Below are positions 9,013 through 17,941 of a stretch of 64,000 nucleotides of DNA, in pieces; the stretch's first letter is position 1, and every line of letters starts with the position of its first letter. The notes beneath the pieces are model-generated. The model searched no databases, was not told where the DNA came from, and saw only the letters and a list, made by a program, of their open reading frames with translations. The DNA is from Aliidiomarina taiwanensis (lineage in GTDB: Bacteria > Pseudomonadota > Gammaproteobacteria > Enterobacterales > Alteromonadaceae), in assembly GCF_003987015.1 (NCBI RefSeq), contig NZ_PIPQ01000002.1, positions 186,001-250,000 on the forward strand, read 5' to 3'. Made by a program: the position numbers and the translations under genes.

Positions 9013-10275
9013 TTAAATAAAACCGTATTTACGCGCTATGGTGTCGAAGTACTCAAGGGAGTGCTTGGCATAGGCGCGTTTTTTTATGTAGGTGTCGGGG
9101 AAAAAGTTCTTTTTAAATCCGTAGGCCACCATGTCCTTCAAGCGCTTAAGTGGAATAGGGAAGTTGTCCAAAGCCAATTTATATTCGTCGCTCAAGGTGG
9201 TGCTGGAAACGAGGCGGTTGTCGGTGCAAATAACCGTGGCAATGCGGTTTTCCAACATAAAGCGGAAGTTGTGGTTTGTAATGTCGCCAATGCTGGGGTT
9301 GGTTTGCAGGTTACTGGTTAAGCATACTTCAATAGCAATGCGGCGGTCGGCAATAAAGGACGCTAAATGCTTACTGTAGGCTTTTTTGTCGGTAATGCTG
9401 GGGTCTTCTATTAACTCGGGTGAAAACAAAGAATAGCCATGGCCCAAGCGGTCGGCATAACAACGAGTTAAAGCTTCAAAAATACTTTCTGCGCCATAGG
9501 CTTCACCGGCATGCACTGTTTTTAACAGGAAGTTTTGGTGTGCATATTCATACACTTCTTTAAAGCGGTGGGCTGGATAACCATTTTCTTGGCCGGCAAT
9601 GTCTAAACCCACAATAGGCAAGCCTTCTTCGTCGCGCATACGCACGCTGGCGCGGATCATTTCCATGGCGGCCGCTTTAATCACAGAGATTTCGTCGTGG
9701 TCTCGCATTAAAGAAAAAAGTTGGGTGTAGTAAGGCGAAAAGCCTTTTTTGCCAAACATGCGCATAGCACAGTTGATAATGCCGTATTCAAAGGGCGGTT
9801 TTAAACCAGGGGCTAGGCCTACGTCGTTGCGGCTGTTGTATTCGTCTTTGGCGCGCTGCAAGCCGTTATTCACTGCTTTCATTACCTCGTCAAAGCCAAT
9901 GCCGTTGGCAGGGTCCATAAGCAGTTGCGGAGCAAAGCGCACTTCAATGTAGTTCACACCTTCTGCTAGGTTGTCTACAGCCAGCTCGTAAGCCGCCCGT
10001 TCCATATTTTCGATATCGCGCAGCACGGCACAGGTGTATTGAAAGCCTGCTAGGTACTCGCCTAAGTTGTCGTAACTGGGCTTAAATACTTTTTCTTTTA
10101 AGCCTTCTACGGTGTCGGCCGGCAAAGAAATGTTTACCTTCTTCGCCATCTCGATGAGGCTGCTCATACGCAGGCTACCGTCGAGGTGAAGATGTAAGTC
10201 TGCCTTTGGCATTTCTCGAATAAAATCAAGAGAGTATGTTGTTGGTTCGGCGGCAGATGAAGACGAATAAGGCAT
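9013..10275 (-). CDS. Adenosine deaminase family protein
   Basis: Metal-dependent amidohydrolase of the adenosine/AMP deaminase family, 420 residues, expected to deaminate adenosine or a related purine. Motifs: KADLHLHLDGSL (zinc His pair, near residue 24), VHAGEA, RLGHGYSL, EVCLTSNLQT and CTDNRLVS. Classical enzymes have TDDP at the last site; here the second Asp is replaced by Asn, which is worth noting for substrate and activity. It is longer than E. coli Add (333 residues). AGGAG lies 6 bases before the ATG. Its stop directly abuts the stop of the convergent EAL gene, and it is divergent from tdk, fitting a role in nucleoside salvage. Confidence 0.82.
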   Translation of the reverse strand: MPYSSSSAAEPTTYSLDFIREMPKADLHLHLDGSLRMSSLIEMAKKVNISLPADTVEGLKEKVFKPSYDNLGEYLAGFQYTCAVLRDIENMERAAYELAVDNLAEGVNYIEVRFAPQLLMDPANGIGFDEVMKAVNNGLQRAKDEYNSRNDVGLAPGLKPPFEYGIINCAMRMFGKKGFSPYYTQLFSLMRDHDEISVIKAAAMEMIRASVRMRDEEGLPIVGLDIAGQENGYPAHRFKEVYEYAHQNFLLKTVHAGEAYGAESIFEALTRCYADRLGHGYSLFSPELIEDPSITDKKAYSKHLASFIADRRIAIEVCLTSNLQTNPSIGDITNHNFRFMLENRIATVICTDNRLVSSTTLSDEYKLALDNFPIPLKRLKDMVAYGFKKNFFPDTYIKKRAYAKHSLEYFDTIARKYGFI

Positions 10276-10432
10276 GCGTAACTCCTGTTAATGAACTGAA
10301 CGCGACAAGCGTGTTGCAGTATATCGCAAAATAACCGCTGTTGCCCTGTAAACGAATTGCGCAGTAGGCAGCACTTGGGTAAGGTCTTAATACTTTCCAC
10401 AGCTATCACATAAAACAGGGAACTCTAGGCGA

Positions 10433-11041
10433 ATGGCCTCGTTGTACTTTACTTACTCCGCAATGAACGCGGGAAAAAGCACCTCGTTACTGCAAGTAGC
10501 ACACAACTATGAAGAACGAAATCAGCAGGTGTTGCTGCTGACACCTGCTCTGGACAATAGGGCGGGCGTAGGACAAGTGCACTCACGCTTAGGCATTGCC
10601 CGCGAGGCGCGCGCTTTTGTGGCGGAGGAAAACTTGTTTGACCTAGTGGCTGCGGAATTGAAACAAGGAACTATCGACTGCGTGTTGTTAGACGAAGCGC
10701 AGTTTTTAACACCTGCACAAGTTTGGCAGCTGACGCAGGTGGCGGACACGTTAGATGTGCCTGTAATGTGCTATGGCCTGCGTACAGACGCCTTTGGCCA
10801 AGCGTTTGCCGGAAGTGCTGTGTTGTTGGCTGTGGCCGACAAGCTTTCTGAAATGAAAACCATTTGCCACTGTGGCCGCAAAGCAACCATGAGTTTGCGG
10901 GTTGATAGTGACGGGAAAGCCATTAAGGCGGGTGAGCAAATTGCTATTGGTGGTAACGAAAAATATATCTCGTGCTGTCGCAAGCACTGGGCTGAGGCGT
11001 TATCTGAAGTAGGCGTAGCGCCTGCGGACTTGGGGAAATAA
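10433..11041 (+). CDS. tdk: Thymidine kinase
   Basis: Phosphorylates thymidine to dTMP in pyrimidine salvage. The 202-residue protein is a type II thymidine kinase: P-loop SAMNAGKST at residues 9-17, lid region, DEAQFL Walker B-like motif near residue 85, YGLRTDAFGQ substrate loop, and paired zinc ligands CHCGRKA and CCRKHW. It is divergent from the adenosine deaminase family gene and followed two bases later by macA. Confidence 0.95.
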   Translation: MASLYFTYSAMNAGKSTSLLQVAHNYEERNQQVLLLTPALDNRAGVGQVHSRLGIAREARAFVAEENLFDLVAAELKQGTIDCVLLDEAQFLTPAQVWQLTQVADTLDVPVMCYGLRTDAFGQAFAGSAVLLAVADKLSEMKTICHCGRKATMSLRVDSDGKAIKAGEQIAIGGNEKYISCCRKHWAEALSEVGVAPADLGK

Positions 11042-11042
11042 T

Positions 11043-12173
11043 ATGAAAAAATGGGCATTCATAGGTGCGATCATTATTGCGGTAGCAATGGCTTTAACTT
11101 GGTGGCTTATACCTGAAGATAAAAGTAACGGGGCCGAGCTTTCCACGGCAAAAGTTGAGCGCCGTACGCTCGAGCAAATAGTGACAGCCACGGGCAGTAT
11201 TGAGCCGCGGGATTATGTGGATGTGGGCGCGCAAGTCTCGGGTCAATTAGAAGTGTTGCACGTGGAGGTGGGCGACTATGTAGAAGCAGGGCAACTCCTT
11301 GCAGAAATAGACGCCACCGTATTTAGTGCTCGTTTAGACGGCGTGCGTGCACAGCTTAAATACCAACAAGCGCAGTTGGCCGAGCGTATCGCCATGCATG
11401 AGCAAGCTCAGCTTGTTTTGCGCAGGCAGCAGCGTTTGCTTGAAGAGAATGCTACCTCGGAAGAAGCCTTAGAAGCAGCCATTGCTCAAGCAAAAGCGGA
11501 AGCAGCACGTGTTGAGGGCATTAAAGCGCAAATTGAGCAAACCGAGTCGTCGCTTCGGGCTGATGAAGCAAACTTAAACTATACGCGTATTTATGCGCCT
11601 ATGAGCGGCACTGTGGTGAGCATGGCAGCACGCCGCGGGCAAACGTTGAACGCAGCGCAAACCACGCCGACCATTTTAACCATTGCCGACTTGTCGGTGA
11701 TGCGAGTGGAGGCGCAAGTGTCAGAAGCTGACATCAGTCGTTTAATGAAAGGCACGGAAGTGTACTTTACCACCTTGGGCAGCCGCGGGGAGCGTTGGTA
11801 TAGCGCTTTAGACTTAATTGAACCGACGCCGAGTGTTGAGAATAATGTGGTGCTTTACAATGCTTTATTTGATGTGGAAAACGAAACAGGCCGCCTATTG
11901 CCACAAATGACCACACAGGTGTTCTTTATTGTGAATAAAGCAGAGGATGTCCTGAGTGTGCCGGCATCAGCGATTAGCCCTCGGGGGCCTCAACGTGCTG
12001 AAGTGAAAGTTCGCCGTAACGGTGAAGTGGAAAGCGTTATGGTGGAAACGGGGCTTTCGGATCGTGTGTATGTTGAAATAAAATCTGGCTTGCAAGCAGG
12101 CGATGAGGTTGTACTTTCAGGTGGCAGCCCGCAGTCAAAGGGCAATGGCGCACCAAATATGCGTCGTAGTTAA
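11043..12173 (+). CDS. macA: Periplasmic adaptor of a MacAB-type exporter
   Basis: Membrane-fusion protein that links the MacB ABC transporter to an outer-membrane channel. The 376 residues begin with a single TM anchor (about 5-23). Then come the lipoyl/barrel-sandwich half (GQLEVLHVEVGDYVEAGQLL), a long alpha-hairpin rich in Ala, Glu and Gln (about 95-180), the second lipoyl half (YTRIYAPMSGTVVSMAARRG) and beta-barrel and membrane-proximal domains. GGGGA precedes the ATG. macB follows after nine bases. No TolC gene is nearby, so the channel is presumably encoded elsewhere. Substrate (macrolide, lipid or peptide) cannot be told from sequence. Confidence 0.9.
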   Translation: MKKWAFIGAIIIAVAMALTWWLIPEDKSNGAELSTAKVERRTLEQIVTATGSIEPRDYVDVGAQVSGQLEVLHVEVGDYVEAGQLLAEIDATVFSARLDGVRAQLKYQQAQLAERIAMHEQAQLVLRRQQRLLEENATSEEALEAAIAQAKAEAARVEGIKAQIEQTESSLRADEANLNYTRIYAPMSGTVVSMAARRGQTLNAAQTTPTILTIADLSVMRVEAQVSEADISRLMKGTEVYFTTLGSRGERWYSALDLIEPTPSVENNVVLYNALFDVENETGRLLPQMTTQVFFIVNKAEDVLSVPASAISPRGPQRAEVKVRRNGEVESVMVETGLSDRVYVEIKSGLQAGDEVVLSGGSPQSKGNGAPNMRRS

Positions 12174-12182
12174 GGAATCACC

Positions 12183-14132
12183 ATGAGTCAGTCGCAGCAA
12201 CCATTCATAAAGCTTCGTGGCGTTACGCGAGCCTATCAAACGGGTAGCGTTACCACGCAAGTATTGCACAACATTGATTTCGAGGTTCAGGCGGGTGAGT
12301 TCGTTGCCATTATTGGTAGCTCGGGATCGGGCAAGTCGACCTTGATGAATATTCTCGGCTGTTTAGACAAGCCCACGACAGGTGACTATTGGCTACGTGG
12401 TGAAAAAGTAGCGGATATGTCGGCCAACCGGCTGGCGCAATTACGCCGCGAGTCGTTTGGATTTGTGTTTCAGCAATATAACTTACTGCCGGGCGTAACG
12501 GCCCAAGCAAATGCTGAACTACCGGCAAATTACACGCGCGCGACTCGTGCCGAACAACAAGAGCGGGCAACGGCATTACTCACGCGCTTGGGTTTACAGG
12601 AAAGAACGCACCATAAACCAAGTGAGCTTTCCGGGGGGCAACAGCAGCGGGTGTCTATTGCACGCGCGTTGATGAATGGTGGTGACATTATTCTAGCCGA
12701 CGAGCCAACGGGTGCTTTAGACAGTAAAAGCTCGGCGGAAGTAATGGCGTTATTAAAACAGCTGTCGGAAGAAGGCCACACGATCATTTTGATTACCCAC
12801 GAGCCGGAAGTGGCGGCCCATGCGGATCGCATTGTCGAGCTAAAAGACGGCCATATTATTAGCGACGAAATAGCTGCCCATGCCAAGCCCGAAGAGCGCC
12901 AAGCAAAACCTTCTTTGCCACATAAAGAGCCGTCGTGGGCACAAAGTACTTGGCGCTCTTTAGTAACTGCATTGACCTCGCTGCGGACAAATATTTTCCG
13001 TACCGCACTCACATTGCTCGGTATTGTGATTGGGGTGGCGGCCGTTATTTCCATGCTGGCGATTGGCCAAGGGGCCCAGCAAGAAGTGGTCGACCGTATT
13101 AGTGCCATGGGCTCGAACTTGTTGTCTGTATTTCCTGGCGCACCGAATACACGGGGTCGGTGGCAAGTGGCTACCCTAATGCCAGAAGATGTGGATGCCA
13201 TTAATAAATTGCCGAATATTTTAGCCGCTGTGCCGGAGCTGACTTCTAGTCGAACGCTCCGCCGCGAAGGCTTCGATAAAGAAGCTCAAGTGAATGCAAC
13301 CTATGCCGACTTTCCAATAGCGCGCCAGTGGGCCTTGTCGCAGGGGAGCTTCTTTACCAAAGAAGACGAAGCCCTGTATGCCACTGTTGCAGTGATTGGT
13401 GAAACAGTGCGGCAACAGCTATTCCCTGACCGGAACCCGCTTGGGGAAGTGATGCTTATTCACAATGTGCTGTTTCGGGTCATAGGTGTGATGGAAGCCC
13501 GCGGTGCAACGCCGTGGGGACAGGACCAAGACGATGTGGTGTTTGTGCCCTATAGCACAGGAAGCTTGCGTTTATTTGGGCAACGCCATTTAAGAAACGT
13601 CACTGTTGCCGCCATCAACTCTGATGCCGAGCTGATGAAAAAAGTACAAGAAGACGTGCACGCCCTTTTATTAGAGCGGCACGGTGTCGAAGACTTTATG
13701 ATCCGCAACATGGCGTCGATTATAGAAACGGCAACAGAAACCCAAAACACCATGACAGTGTTGCTTGGCGTGATTGCTGTGATTTCATTGGTGGTGGGCG
13801 GCATTGGCGTGATGAATATAATGCTGGTAAGCGTAACGGAGCGTACTCGTGAAATAGGAATTCGAATGGCGGTAGGCGCGAAGCCAGCGCTGATTCAGCA
13901 ACAGTTTCTAATTGAGGCGGTAACCGTTTCTTTAATAGGTGGTGCCCTCGGTGTTGCTATTGGCATTGGGGTTACGTGGGTGCTGGGCAGCTTAGGCACT
14001 GCGGTGCTGTTTTCAACGGCGCCTGTCATGCTGGCCTTTGGCTGTGCCTTTATTATTGGCTTGGTATTTGGTTATGTACCTGCCAGAAAAGCGGCGCAAC
14101 TTGATCCAGTGCAAGCCTTGGTGAACGAATAA
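12183..14132 (+). CDS. macB: MacB-type ABC exporter, ATPase-permease
   Basis: Type VII ABC transporter half working as a dimer with MacA. The N-terminal ATPase (about 1-230) has Walker [10 protein letters not shown]-loop [11 protein letters not shown], signature [15 protein letters not shown], Walker [14 protein letters not shown] and the switch His in [15 protein letters not shown]1 (about 275-300) is followed by a large periplasmic domain and then three C-terminal TM helices, including [21 protein letters not shown]-like coupling sequence. The 649 residues are typical (E. coli 648). It is the last gene of the macAB unit. Confidence 0.94.
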   Translation: MSQSQQPFIKLRGVTRAYQTGSVTTQVLHNIDFEVQAGEFVAIIGSSGSGKSTLMNILGCLDKPTTGDYWLRGEKVADMSANRLAQLRRESFGFVFQQYNLLPGVTAQANAELPANYTRATRAEQQERATALLTRLGLQERTHHKPSELSGGQQQRVSIARALMNGGDIILADEPTGALDSKSSAEVMALLKQLSEEGHTIILITHEPEVAAHADRIVELKDGHIISDEIAAHAKPEERQAKPSLPHKEPSWAQSTWRSLVTALTSLRTNIFRTALTLLGIVIGVAAVISMLAIGQGAQQEVVDRISAMGSNLLSVFPGAPNTRGRWQVATLMPEDVDAINKLPNILAAVPELTSSRTLRREGFDKEAQVNATYADFPIARQWALSQGSFFTKEDEALYATVAVIGETVRQQLFPDRNPLGEVMLIHNVLFRVIGVMEARGATPWGQDQDDVVFVPYSTGSLRLFGQRHLRNVTVAAINSDAELMKKVQEDVHALLLERHGVEDFMIRNMASIIETATETQNTMTVLLGVIAVISLVVGGIGVMNIMLVSVTERTREIGIRMAVGAKPALIQQQFLIEAVTVSLIGGALGVAIGIGVTWVLGSLGTAVLFSTAPVMLAFGCAFIIGLVFGYVPARKAAQLDPVQALVNE

Positions 14133-14205
14133 CCTGAGCAGGTGTTATAGCAACGCTAAAAAACTGTATACTATAAGCATTCTTGTTTTTGTAAGGACGC
14201 TTCGT

Positions 14206-15246
14206 ATGCCCGCTCAGCACATGACATTATTACGCCCCGACGACTGGCACCTGCACGTTCGCGACGGTGACGTATTGACCGATATTGTTCCCGAGACTTC
14301 AAAAGCCTTTCACCGGGCTGTAATTATGCCAAACCTGGTGCCTCCGGTGACTCAGGTTGAAGCAGCTGCAAGCTACCGCGAGCGCATTATGCAAGCGGTA
14401 CCGGCGGAGCATTCCTTTCAGCCGATGATGGCTCTTTATCTCACGCAAACCACCACAGCAGAGCAAATACGTGAGGCGGCAAAGACCCCCTTTGTGATTG
14501 GGTTTAAACTGTACCCAGCTGGCGCTACCACCAACTCAGCAGCGGGTGTAACGGACGTAACCAGCATGGCGGAAGTATTTGAAACCATGGCAGAACTGGG
14601 AGTGCCTTTATTGGTGCACGGCGAAGTGACCGAGCCAGAAGTAGATATTTTTGATCGGGAAAAAGTGTTTATAGACCGCTACCTGGTGGATATTGTTGAC
14701 CAGCACCCGGGTTTGAAAGTTGTACTTGAGCATATAACCACCGCCGATGCTGCTCAGTTCGTGACCGAAGCGCGTGCCGGTGTGGCAGCCACCATTACTC
14801 CGCAACACTTATTAATGAACCGCAACGACTTGCTGGTAGGTGGTGTGCGCCCCCACAACTTTTGCTTACCTGTGCTGAAACGCAGAACACACCAAGAAGC
14901 TTTGCAGACCGCCGCTATCAGTGGCAACTCACGTTTTTTCCTTGGCACCGACTCGGCGCCCCATGCACAAGCCAATAAAGAAAACGCTTGCGGTTGTGCT
15001 GGTTGTTACTCGGCCCCGGCCGCCATTGAGTTATACGCTGAATTTTTCACGCGCATGAATGCACTGGATAAGCTAGAGAACTTTGCGAGCCGGTTTGGTG
15101 CTGAATTCTATGGCTTGCCAGTGAATACCAACACCATTACTTTAGCGCGAGAAGAATGGCGTGTACCCGAACAAGTAGTAGTGGCTGGACAAACCTTTGT
15201 GCCTTATTGGGCAGGTGAGCTTTTACAGTGGAAGCTCAGTGTATAA
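14206..15246 (+). CDS. pyrC: Dihydroorotase, homodimeric type
   Basis: Zinc enzyme of de novo pyrimidine synthesis, interconverting N-carbamoyl-aspartate and dihydroorotate. The 346 residues match E. coli PyrC length. Visible ligands: WHLHVRDG (His pair, near residue 16), GFKLYPAGATTNS with the carboxylated Lys, VHGEV, LEHITT, and GTDSAPHA with the catalytic Asp. Monocistronic by context: macB ends 73 bases upstream and mshI begins 93 bases downstream. A TATACT (14167-14172) in the upstream gap could be a -10 box, but no good -35 accompanies it. Confidence 0.96.
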   Translation: MPAQHMTLLRPDDWHLHVRDGDVLTDIVPETSKAFHRAVIMPNLVPPVTQVEAAASYRERIMQAVPAEHSFQPMMALYLTQTTTAEQIREAAKTPFVIGFKLYPAGATTNSAAGVTDVTSMAEVFETMAELGVPLLVHGEVTEPEVDIFDREKVFIDRYLVDIVDQHPGLKVVLEHITTADAAQFVTEARAGVAATITPQHLLMNRNDLLVGGVRPHNFCLPVLKRRTHQEALQTAAISGNSRFFLGTDSAPHAQANKENACGCAGCYSAPAAIELYAEFFTRMNALDKLENFASRFGAEFYGLPVNTNTITLAREEWRVPEQVVVAGQTFVPYWAGELLQWKLSV

Positions 15247-15264
15247 ACTAGAGTGAATGATTGA

Positions 15265-15294
15265 TTGCAGTGCATGCTTAAATTAACATACACT
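15265..15294 (+). promoter_or_regulatory. Candidate promoter of the MSHA assembly operon
   Basis: TTGCAG (15265-15270) and TACACT (15289-15294), 18 bases apart, lie in the only gap before mshI. The match to the sigma-70 consensus is partial, so this is a weak call. Confidence 0.3.
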
Positions 15295-15339
15295 TGTAAA
15301 CATTAAGTTAAGTAAAAACAATAAGTAGAGGCAGACTGA

Positions 15340-16308
15340 TTGAAGTGGCCCCGTAAAAAAAAGCAGCAATATGCGTACTCTATAAGTGTGCATAAAGAAA
15401 AAGTGTATATTGCGGTTTTAAAATCCGTCACTCACCCATTGGATGCCGAAGGTGCTATTCAATGGCGAGGCGGCAGCTGGGAATTGGTTGTGAACGACGA
15501 TGTTGACATTGTCGATGGCGATACCCCTGCTGCGATTTCTGCGTTGCTGTCCCGCTACGAAAAATTTCCCACAAAAAACCAACCTTTGCAGCTTGTGCTT
15601 GGAGCTGGCTTGGTGCAAGAAGTAAGCGTGGAAAAGCCAAGCCTGCCAGAAGACGAAATTACGAACGCATTGCAGTGGACACTAAAGGACTTAGTGTCAC
15701 TACCGGCGGAAGATATTGTAGCGGACTATTATGACCCGCCTATTCAAGCCAGCGGCAGCAAGAATATAAGCGTCATTGTAGCAAGCCGGGGTTTCTTACA
15801 GCCGATTCTTGAGGTTTTGCATGCAGCAAAATTCCACATTCAAGGCATTGTGAATTCAGTGCTGGCGCTGACACGCTGGTTCCCTGAAGAAGAGAAGCTG
15901 GTGTTGTTAACGGAGTCTCTGCACCAAGTGAGTCAGTTACAAATTATTGTGAACAATCAGCTGGTGTTAAACCGTGCGCTCACCCGCATTCGGCCACTGA
16001 GTAGCATTTCCGCACAGGACACAGAAGAACTTGAAGTGCTGGCGTTGGAAGTCCAACGCTCGCTTGACTTTTACAGTGGCCAACTGCGCCAGGCGCCTCT
16101 GAGTCACTTAGTGGTAGCTTCGGCACACTACGAAGCAAAGCAGGTTGCTGAGTTTCTGGGCGCTCAACTGGGTGTGGAACATAGTGTGCTGCTCTACCCA
16201 GCTTGGGCCAAAGAACTGCAGCGGGGTGACTACAAAGACTTAGCGGTATTGGCTGGTGTAACTTGGCTAACGGAAGAGCAAACTGAGGCGGCGGAGGTGA
16301 AGGTATGA
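15340..16308 (+). CDS. mshI: MSHA biogenesis protein MshI (PilM-like)
   Basis: First gene of the MSHA pilus assembly operon. The 322-residue cytoplasmic protein resembles the actin-like PilM/GspL platform family: a basic start (MKWPRKKKQQYAYSISVHKEKVYIAVL), GAGLVQEVSVEKPSLPEDEI, ALQWTLKDLVSLPAEDIVADYY and an AGVTWL end. It probably joins the inner-membrane alignment platform with the following PilN- and PilO-like proteins. The start is TTG at 15340, supported by AGAGGCAG upstream; no ATG is available near it. The stop overlaps the next gene (ATGA). Confidence 0.85.
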   Translation: MKWPRKKKQQYAYSISVHKEKVYIAVLKSVTHPLDAEGAIQWRGGSWELVVNDDVDIVDGDTPAAISALLSRYEKFPTKNQPLQLVLGAGLVQEVSVEKPSLPEDEITNALQWTLKDLVSLPAEDIVADYYDPPIQASGSKNISVIVASRGFLQPILEVLHAAKFHIQGIVNSVLALTRWFPEEEKLVLLTESLHQVSQLQIIVNNQLVLNRALTRIRPLSSISAQDTEELEVLALEVQRSLDFYSGQLRQAPLSHLVVASAHYEAKQVAEFLGAQLGVEHSVLLYPAWAKELQRGDYKDLAVLAGVTWLTEEQTEAAEVKV

Positions 16309-16964
16309 AGCGTCGCTTGAATCTTTATCATAGCTCTTTGCACCCGGTCAAAGAAACCTTGACGAGTCAACGTGTAGTATGGGCGGTTGCTGCTGTGCTG
16401 CTTGTTGCGGCGATGGCGCGCGGTGGCCTGGAATACGCACTTCACTCGCTACAAGAGCAACAGGACGCATTAACACAGAGCCAGCAAAATCTAAACGAAC
16501 GAATGATGGACTTAGTGGCACAAGCCAACCGGCAACAGCCCATGCGAAGCTTGCTGCGTCAAACTGCCCAAACCGAGTTAGAAATTAGTTCGCGCCAAGC
16601 GTTACTTGCTGAGTTTGAAAACCGTGGAACCATTCAACGCGACAACTTGTCTCCGGTTTTACAAGAGCTGGCTTCTATTCATACTCAGGGGGTGTGGCTG
16701 ACGCGTATTTCAATTACCCCCGAAGGCGTGGAGCTCGAGGGGAGCACGCTAGAAGCAGGCTTAATACCACGGTGGATGGCCAAGTTTTCACAAACCACCA
16801 CCCTAGCAAAGCATCAATTTTCCGTGGTTGACTTGCAGCGAGACACGAGCCGCGTATTAAACTTTGCCTTACTGAGCAAGCCCCGAACGAATGATCAAGA
16901 AGCGCTGATTGAAGAACAAATGGAGGGTATAAAATTAAATGAAATCCTTGTACCTGAAATTTGA
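16305..16964 (+). CDS. MSHA biogenesis protein, PilN-like (MshI2)
   Basis: Inner-membrane platform protein of 219 residues with the PilN layout: a short cytoplasmic N-terminus beginning MKRRLNLYH (the NLYH resembles the NLLP-type motif that contacts PilM), one TM helix (about 25-45), a coiled coil (about 48-75, Gln-rich) and a periplasmic ferredoxin-like domain with VWLTRISITPEGVELEGST. A strong GGAGG ribosome site lies inside the end of mshI, and the genes overlap by four bases. Shewanella loci have a gene in this position often called mshI2; I leave the symbol blank. Confidence 0.8.
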   Translation: MKRRLNLYHSSLHPVKETLTSQRVVWAVAAVLLVAAMARGGLEYALHSLQEQQDALTQSQQNLNERMMDLVAQANRQQPMRSLLRQTAQTELEISSRQALLAEFENRGTIQRDNLSPVLQELASIHTQGVWLTRISITPEGVELEGSTLEAGLIPRWMAKFSQTTTLAKHQFSVVDLQRDTSRVLNFALLSKPRTNDQEALIEEQMEGIKLNEILVPEI

Positions 16965-17589
16965 TGCTTGGTTTACCAGCCGGGTACCGCGTGAACGCTG
17001 GCTGCTGAGTGTGGTGTTGTTGCTTGCTGTGGCGTGGCTGGCTTGGCTTGTAGCCGTTGAGCCGGCATACCTCTCCGTTCAAGAGAAGCAAGCGGCGTTA
17101 ACGACGAGTGCGGCGCAAAACCAAGCATTGGCCGAGGAAGTAACCAGCTTAGAAGCGCAAGCTGCGGTGGACCCAAATGAAGCTTTACGAGCACGATTGC
17201 AGCGCCTTGAAAGAGAGCGCAACCGGCTGGGTGAATTGCTAGACGAAAAAGCCGAGTTTATGCAGCCCGAACAACTGCTAGCATGGCTTGAAGCTTTGCT
17301 GGAGTCGGGGGCTGGTTTGACTTTGGAAGCTTTTGTAACAGAGCAGCCGCAGCCTTTTATTGAGCAAAGTGAAGAAACAGCGAATACTGTGAATATTATG
17401 CAGTATCCAGTGAAGGTCACCTTAACGGGCGACTTTTTTGCAATACACGACTATTTGGAAGCGTTGTCAGGCTTGCCCCTGTCGTTTTATTGGCAGGGGT
17501 TTGATTACCAGGTAGAAGAGCACCCAGAAGCACGCGTTACTCTGGAACTTTTTACACTTAGTTATGCGGCGGTGGCAGATGGCAATTAG
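16939..17589 (+). CDS. mshJ: MSHA biogenesis protein MshJ (PilO-like)
   Basis: Inner-membrane platform protein of 216 residues: one TM helix (about 18-38), a long coiled coil (about 45-100), then a small periplasmic domain including VKVTLTGDFFAIHDYLEALSG-type PilO/GspM sequence. It overlaps the PilN-like gene by 26 bases and mshK by 11. The ATG is preceded by GGAGGG inside the previous gene. By analogy to PilO it should dimerise with the PilN-like protein. Confidence 0.83.
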   Translation: MKSLYLKFDAWFTSRVPRERWLLSVVLLLAVAWLAWLVAVEPAYLSVQEKQAALTTSAAQNQALAEEVTSLEAQAAVDPNEALRARLQRLERERNRLGELLDEKAEFMQPEQLLAWLEALLESGAGLTLEAFVTEQPQPFIEQSEETANTVNIMQYPVKVTLTGDFFAIHDYLEALSGLPLSFYWQGFDYQVEEHPEARVTLELFTLSYAAVADGN

Positions 17590-17941
17590 TCGATTTTATA
17601 TTGGTTTAGGCATTGGTTTTGGAATTGGAGGGCTGCTCTGTAGCATGCCTGCTTGGGCCGCGCGACCGACTGTAGACCCAACTCGCCCACCGGCCAGTAT
17701 ACAAGCTCCGGCGGCAGCTCAGGCTAGAGCACCGCAGCTGCACCTTCAAAGTATTTGGTTTCAGCAAGGACGAGGGCGTGCTCTTATTGACGGTCGTAAC
17801 TATTATGTAGGCGACCAGGTTGGCCCATGGACGGTGCATGCGATACATGCTTCCACCGTGCTGCTCAGGCAAAATGAAGATGAGCTAGTGCTCGCCGTGT
17901 TTGCCCAGGATGCAATAAAACGAGGCAGGGATAATAAATGA
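17579..17941 (+). CDS. mshK: MSHA biogenesis protein MshK
   Basis: Small periplasmic protein (120 residues) with a signal peptide (cleavage after AWA, about residue 26) and the VDPTRPPA motif typical of MshK/PilP-GspC-like linker proteins, followed by a compact beta domain (LQSIWFQQGRGRALIDGRNY, VGDQVGPWTVHAI). By analogy with PilP it connects the platform to the secretin MshL. The frame starts five codons earlier at 17564; I prefer the ATG at 17579 because the signal peptide then begins normally. The stop overlaps mshL by ATGA. Confidence 0.78.
   Translation: MAISRFYIGLGIGFGIGGLLCSMPAWAARPTVDPTRPPASIQAPAAAQARAPQLHLQSIWFQQGRGRALIDGRNYYVGDQVGPWTVHAIHASTVLLRQNEDELVLAVFAQDAIKRGRDNK

Noticed and set aside
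12530-13201. 223-codon open frame antisense to macB
   Set aside because: Shadow of macB: composition is Ser/Ala/Cys-rich, without domain, and macB itself has all expected motifs.
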